From positions 1-14,264 of the forward strand of contig JAEZGB010000113.1 in assembly GCA_023437485.1 (NCBI GenBank): 14,264 bases of DNA, given 5' to 3'. Positions 12,063 to 14,264 of the stretch are shown here, piece by piece (position 1 is the stretch's first letter; every line of letters starts with the position of its first letter). The position numbers were made by a program, and so were the translations under genes. Source of the DNA: Bacteroidota bacterium (lineage in GTDB: Bacteria > Bacteroidota > Bacteroidia > Flavobacteriales > Flavobacteriaceae). The notes below the pieces were generated by a model, which worked only from the letters and a program-made list of their open reading frames with translations, did not search any database and was not told where the DNA came from.

Positions 12063-14264
12063 TCAGGTTGCCCGATTGCGGCGCACGCGCCTGATGTATT
12101 TGAGCACCTCAAACCATGCGACACTCGCAAATCCGATTATCAGACTCAGCAACACGTAAAAAGGGGAGGGCGTTTCAAAATCAAAAAACGCCGTTACCTG
12201 CGGCACGTATAGCAAAATGCCGAGAAGGGCTACCGTCAGCAGCAATATTCCCTTCAATAAATCATTCTTGTACCGCATGGTCATGATAACCGAATACAAA
12301 AACGACCTGTTGACCAGCGTCAGGAATATATTGGCAAATACCAATGTTGAAAAGACCACGGCACGGGTCGCGTTTTCATTCAGTCCGTTTAGCACCGATA
12401 TGTGATATGATGCCATGACTCCCGCGGTAATTAAAAGCCCTTGCACAATGCTTGTGGACAATTCCTTCCAATTAAAAAAAGTGTCGGTTAGCGGTTTGGG
12501 TTTTTGCGCCATTGTATTGGGTTCCATCGGTTCGTTTTCATAGATAATCGAACAGGTGGGGCCCATGATAAGTTCCAGGAAAATAACATGGATGGGCGAA
12601 AAGATATTGGGATACACCCAGCCGGCAGCCAGCGGGATAAAAACGGTCAGGATGATGGGAATGTGGATCGAGATAATATACTGGATCGCTTTTTTGAGGT
12701 TTGCGTAAATCTTGCGCCCCATCGCCACCGCACCGACCATCCTGGACAAATCGTCGTCAAGCAGGATTAACGATGCCGCGTCTTTAGCAATTTCAGTTCC
12801 TTTTTGCCCCATGGCGATGCCGATGTGCGCCGATTTGAGCGCGGGCCCGTCATTGACACCGTCGCCGGTCATGGCCACCACATGGTTATTGGCCTTTAGG
12901 GCGTTGATGATCCGCAGTTTTGCCTCGGGAAACATCCGGGTGAAAATCCAGTTCGACTCCACTGCGCGGGCAAATTCAGGATCAGGCATGCGCATGAGTT
13001 CATCGCCTGAAATACTGTCGCCGGCACCCTTGAAACCGATTTGTCTGGCAATCGCCGCCGTTGTCAGGGCATTGTCGCCGGTGATAATCTTAACGGCAAT
13101 TCCGGCAGTGTAAAAGGCGTTGAGCACCTCGGGGATATTTTCCTTTGGCGGATCGTGAAAGGCCACCAATCCTTCAAATCGCCAGGGAAAATCAGTTTGG
13201 TTAGCCGGATATGGGTCCTTGTCCCATTTTGCCGATCCCACACCCAGGACACGAAAACCCTGTCCAGCAAATTGGTCCATTACCTCCAGTATGCGGTCTT
13301 TTTGTGCCGGTAGCAAATTGCAGCACGCAACCAAAGCCTCGGGTGCGCCTTTCGCGGCCACAATCCTTTCACCGGCGGCGTTTTCAAAAACATGGGTCAT
13401 CATGGGCGGTTTGCCCCCAAGCGGATATTCGTGCACCAGGGTAAAGGCGGGGCGCAAATCTTTTTCGGCTGCTGCGAGGTAAGCTTCGTGCAGCGCGGTT
13501 TCCATTGGATCGAACGCGATGGGTTCGCTGGCCCACATTGCGGTTTCCAGCACGTTCATTCCCCCTGACTCACCTTGATTGATCCGGATAGTTTGATCGT
13601 CGCCAAAGTCGTAAATCATTGCCAGGCTCATGCGGTTTTCAGTAAGGGTGCCGGTTTTGTCGGTACAGATTACCGTCGCGCTGCCAAGGGTTTCGACCGT
13701 CTTCATTTGCTTGACAATGATTCCCCGCTTCATCAGCCGCCAGGCGCCCAGGGCCATGAAGGTGGTAAAGGCAACGGGGATTTCCTCGGGCAAAATGCTC
13801 ATGGCCAGCGTCAGGGCCTGCAGCAAACTGGTCAGCCACTCAAAGGTGCGCAAATAATTCAGGGCCCAAACCAGCAAAAAGACGATCAGCCCTGCCAATG
13901 CCATTTTTTTTACAAAATCGGTGATCCGGATCTCCAGCGGTGTTTTTTCACTGGCAATGGATTCCATGCTTTTGCCGATTTTACCAAGCCGGGTCTGGCC
14001 GCCAATGGCCGTTACACGCGCAATCGCCAGTCCGCTGGTAACCGTCGTTCCGGAAAAAACCATCGGCTGGGCAATTGACGTGTCCTTTGCAACGGGAAGC
14101 GATTCGCCCGTCAGGATTGATTCGTTCACCGTAAAATCAGTTGCATGTACCAATGTCCCGTCGGCTGGGATCAGTGTTCCCTCGTCAACCAACAGGAAAT
14201 CCCCCATGACCAACTCGGCAGCCTTGATCGGCACGGTCTGGCCTTCGCGGATTACCTTGCACAG
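12063..14264 (-). CDS. P-type cation-transporting ATPase, N-terminus outside the window
   Basis: The visible 733 residues form most of a P-type ATPase, which pumps cations across the membrane through a phospho-aspartate cycle. The frame is open to the right edge (LCKVIREGQTV at the border), so the GTG at 14234 is not a real start and the N-terminal part is missing. Motifs in order: LTGES (actuator domain, near 14100), SILPEEIPVAFTTFMALGAW (TM4), CTDKTGTLTEN with the phosphorylated Asp at 13659-13661, KGAPEA (nucleotide domain), TGDNALT, and MTGDGVNDGPALK (12835-12871). TM5 and TM6 follow, with IFLELIMGPTCSIIYENEP, then further C-terminal membrane segments. The layout is of the P2 type (Ca2+-ATPase-like), but TM4 has PEEIP instead of PEGLP and the TM6 region lacks the usual calcium-site acid pattern, so the transported ion is uncertain. 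No terminator is seen after the TGA stop. Confidence 0.9.
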   Translation of the reverse strand: MCKVIREGQTVPIKAAELVMGDFLLVDEGTLIPADGTLVHATDFTVNESILTGESLPVAKDTSIAQPMVFSGTTVTSGLAIARVTAIGGQTRLGKIGKSMESIASEKTPLEIRITDFVKKMALAGLIVFLLVWALNYLRTFEWLTSLLQALTLAMSILPEEIPVAFTTFMALGAWRLMKRGIIVKQMKTVETLGSATVICTDKTGTLTENRMSLAMIYDFGDDQTIRINQGESGGMNVLETAMWASEPIAFDPMETALHEAYLAAAEKDLRPAFTLVHEYPLGGKPPMMTHVFENAAGERIVAAKGAPEALVACCNLLPAQKDRILEVMDQFAGQGFRVLGVGSAKWDKDPYPANQTDFPWRFEGLVAFHDPPKENIPEVLNAFYTAGIAVKIITGDNALTTAAIARQIGFKGAGDSISGDELMRMPDPEFARAVESNWIFTRMFPEAKLRIINALKANNHVVAMTGDGVNDGPALKSAHIGIAMGQKGTEIAKDAASLILLDDDLSRMVGAVAMGRKIYANLKKAIQYIISIHIPIILTVFIPLAAGWVYPNIFSPIHVIFLELIMGPTCSIIYENEPMEPNTMAQKPKPLTDTFFNWKELSTSIVQGLLITAGVMASYHISVLNGLNENATRAVVFSTLVFANIFLTLVNRSFLYSVIMTMRYKNDLLKGILLLTVALLGILLYVPQVTAFFDFETPSPFYVLLSLIIGFASVAWFEVLKYIRRVRRNRAT

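Noticed and set aside
14234..14264. GTG at 14234 as start of the ATPase
   Set aside because: The frame stays open to the window edge with plausible family sequence before it, and the actuator-domain context shows the N-terminus is missing.

Overview
The window looks like a chromosomal segment of a Bacteroidota bacterium, most likely class Flavobacteriia. Three things point there: the protein sequences match the flavobacterial forms of CarA, enolase, citrate synthase and CtlX as I remember them; several genes have the Bacteroidota promoter signature (-7 TAnnTTTG, best at carA with TTTG 19 bases upstream) and no strong Shine-Dalgarno sites; and the gene set is one I associate with that class. 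No genus can be named. Base composition of the genes is balanced by eye, higher in GC than many flavobacteria.

Layout. Six plus-strand genes come first: carA (1088-2212), eno (2353-3645), a 76-residue coiled-coil protein of unknown function (4109-4339), gltA (4775-6058), a DDAH-like guanidine-modifying hydrolase (6744-7658) and ctlX (8011-8946). A minus-strand MarC-family membrane protein (9118-9747) converges on ctlX. A small CoA-binding protein (9880-10242) is divergent from it. Two minus-strand transporters end the window: a sodium:solute symporter (10456-11949) and a P-type cation ATPase whose N-terminus lies beyond the right edge (12063-14264).

How the genes relate. Most are housekeeping or central metabolism: carbamoyl phosphate supply, glycolysis and TCA entry. 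The DDAH-like/CtlX pair belongs to the amidinotransferase-fold hydrolases and could take arginine or a methylarginine to citrulline and then ornithine; carA supplies carbamoyl phosphate, the precursor of citrulline. This link is inferred. Gaps are wide and several genes have their own promoter-like -7 element, so large operons are unlikely.

The most unusual content is between the genes. Most larger gaps are filled by a mosaic repeat family built from short tandem words: heptads of TCAG type, TTTCTTC/TTTCCTC and TTCGAC, and octads ACGACCTT and TTTGAAAA. A core of about 24 bp (TTGATT then CGTTC-n-ACCCGGGTGTT) recurs ten times in both orientations. Modules keep a fixed order: TCAG heptads, core, variable middle, octads or pyrimidine tract, TTCGAC or TCGACTTT heptads. 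The tracts begin exactly at stop codons or even supply the last codons. This resembles the heptameric STRR repeats known from cyanobacteria, but the modular order and core may be an undescribed element family.
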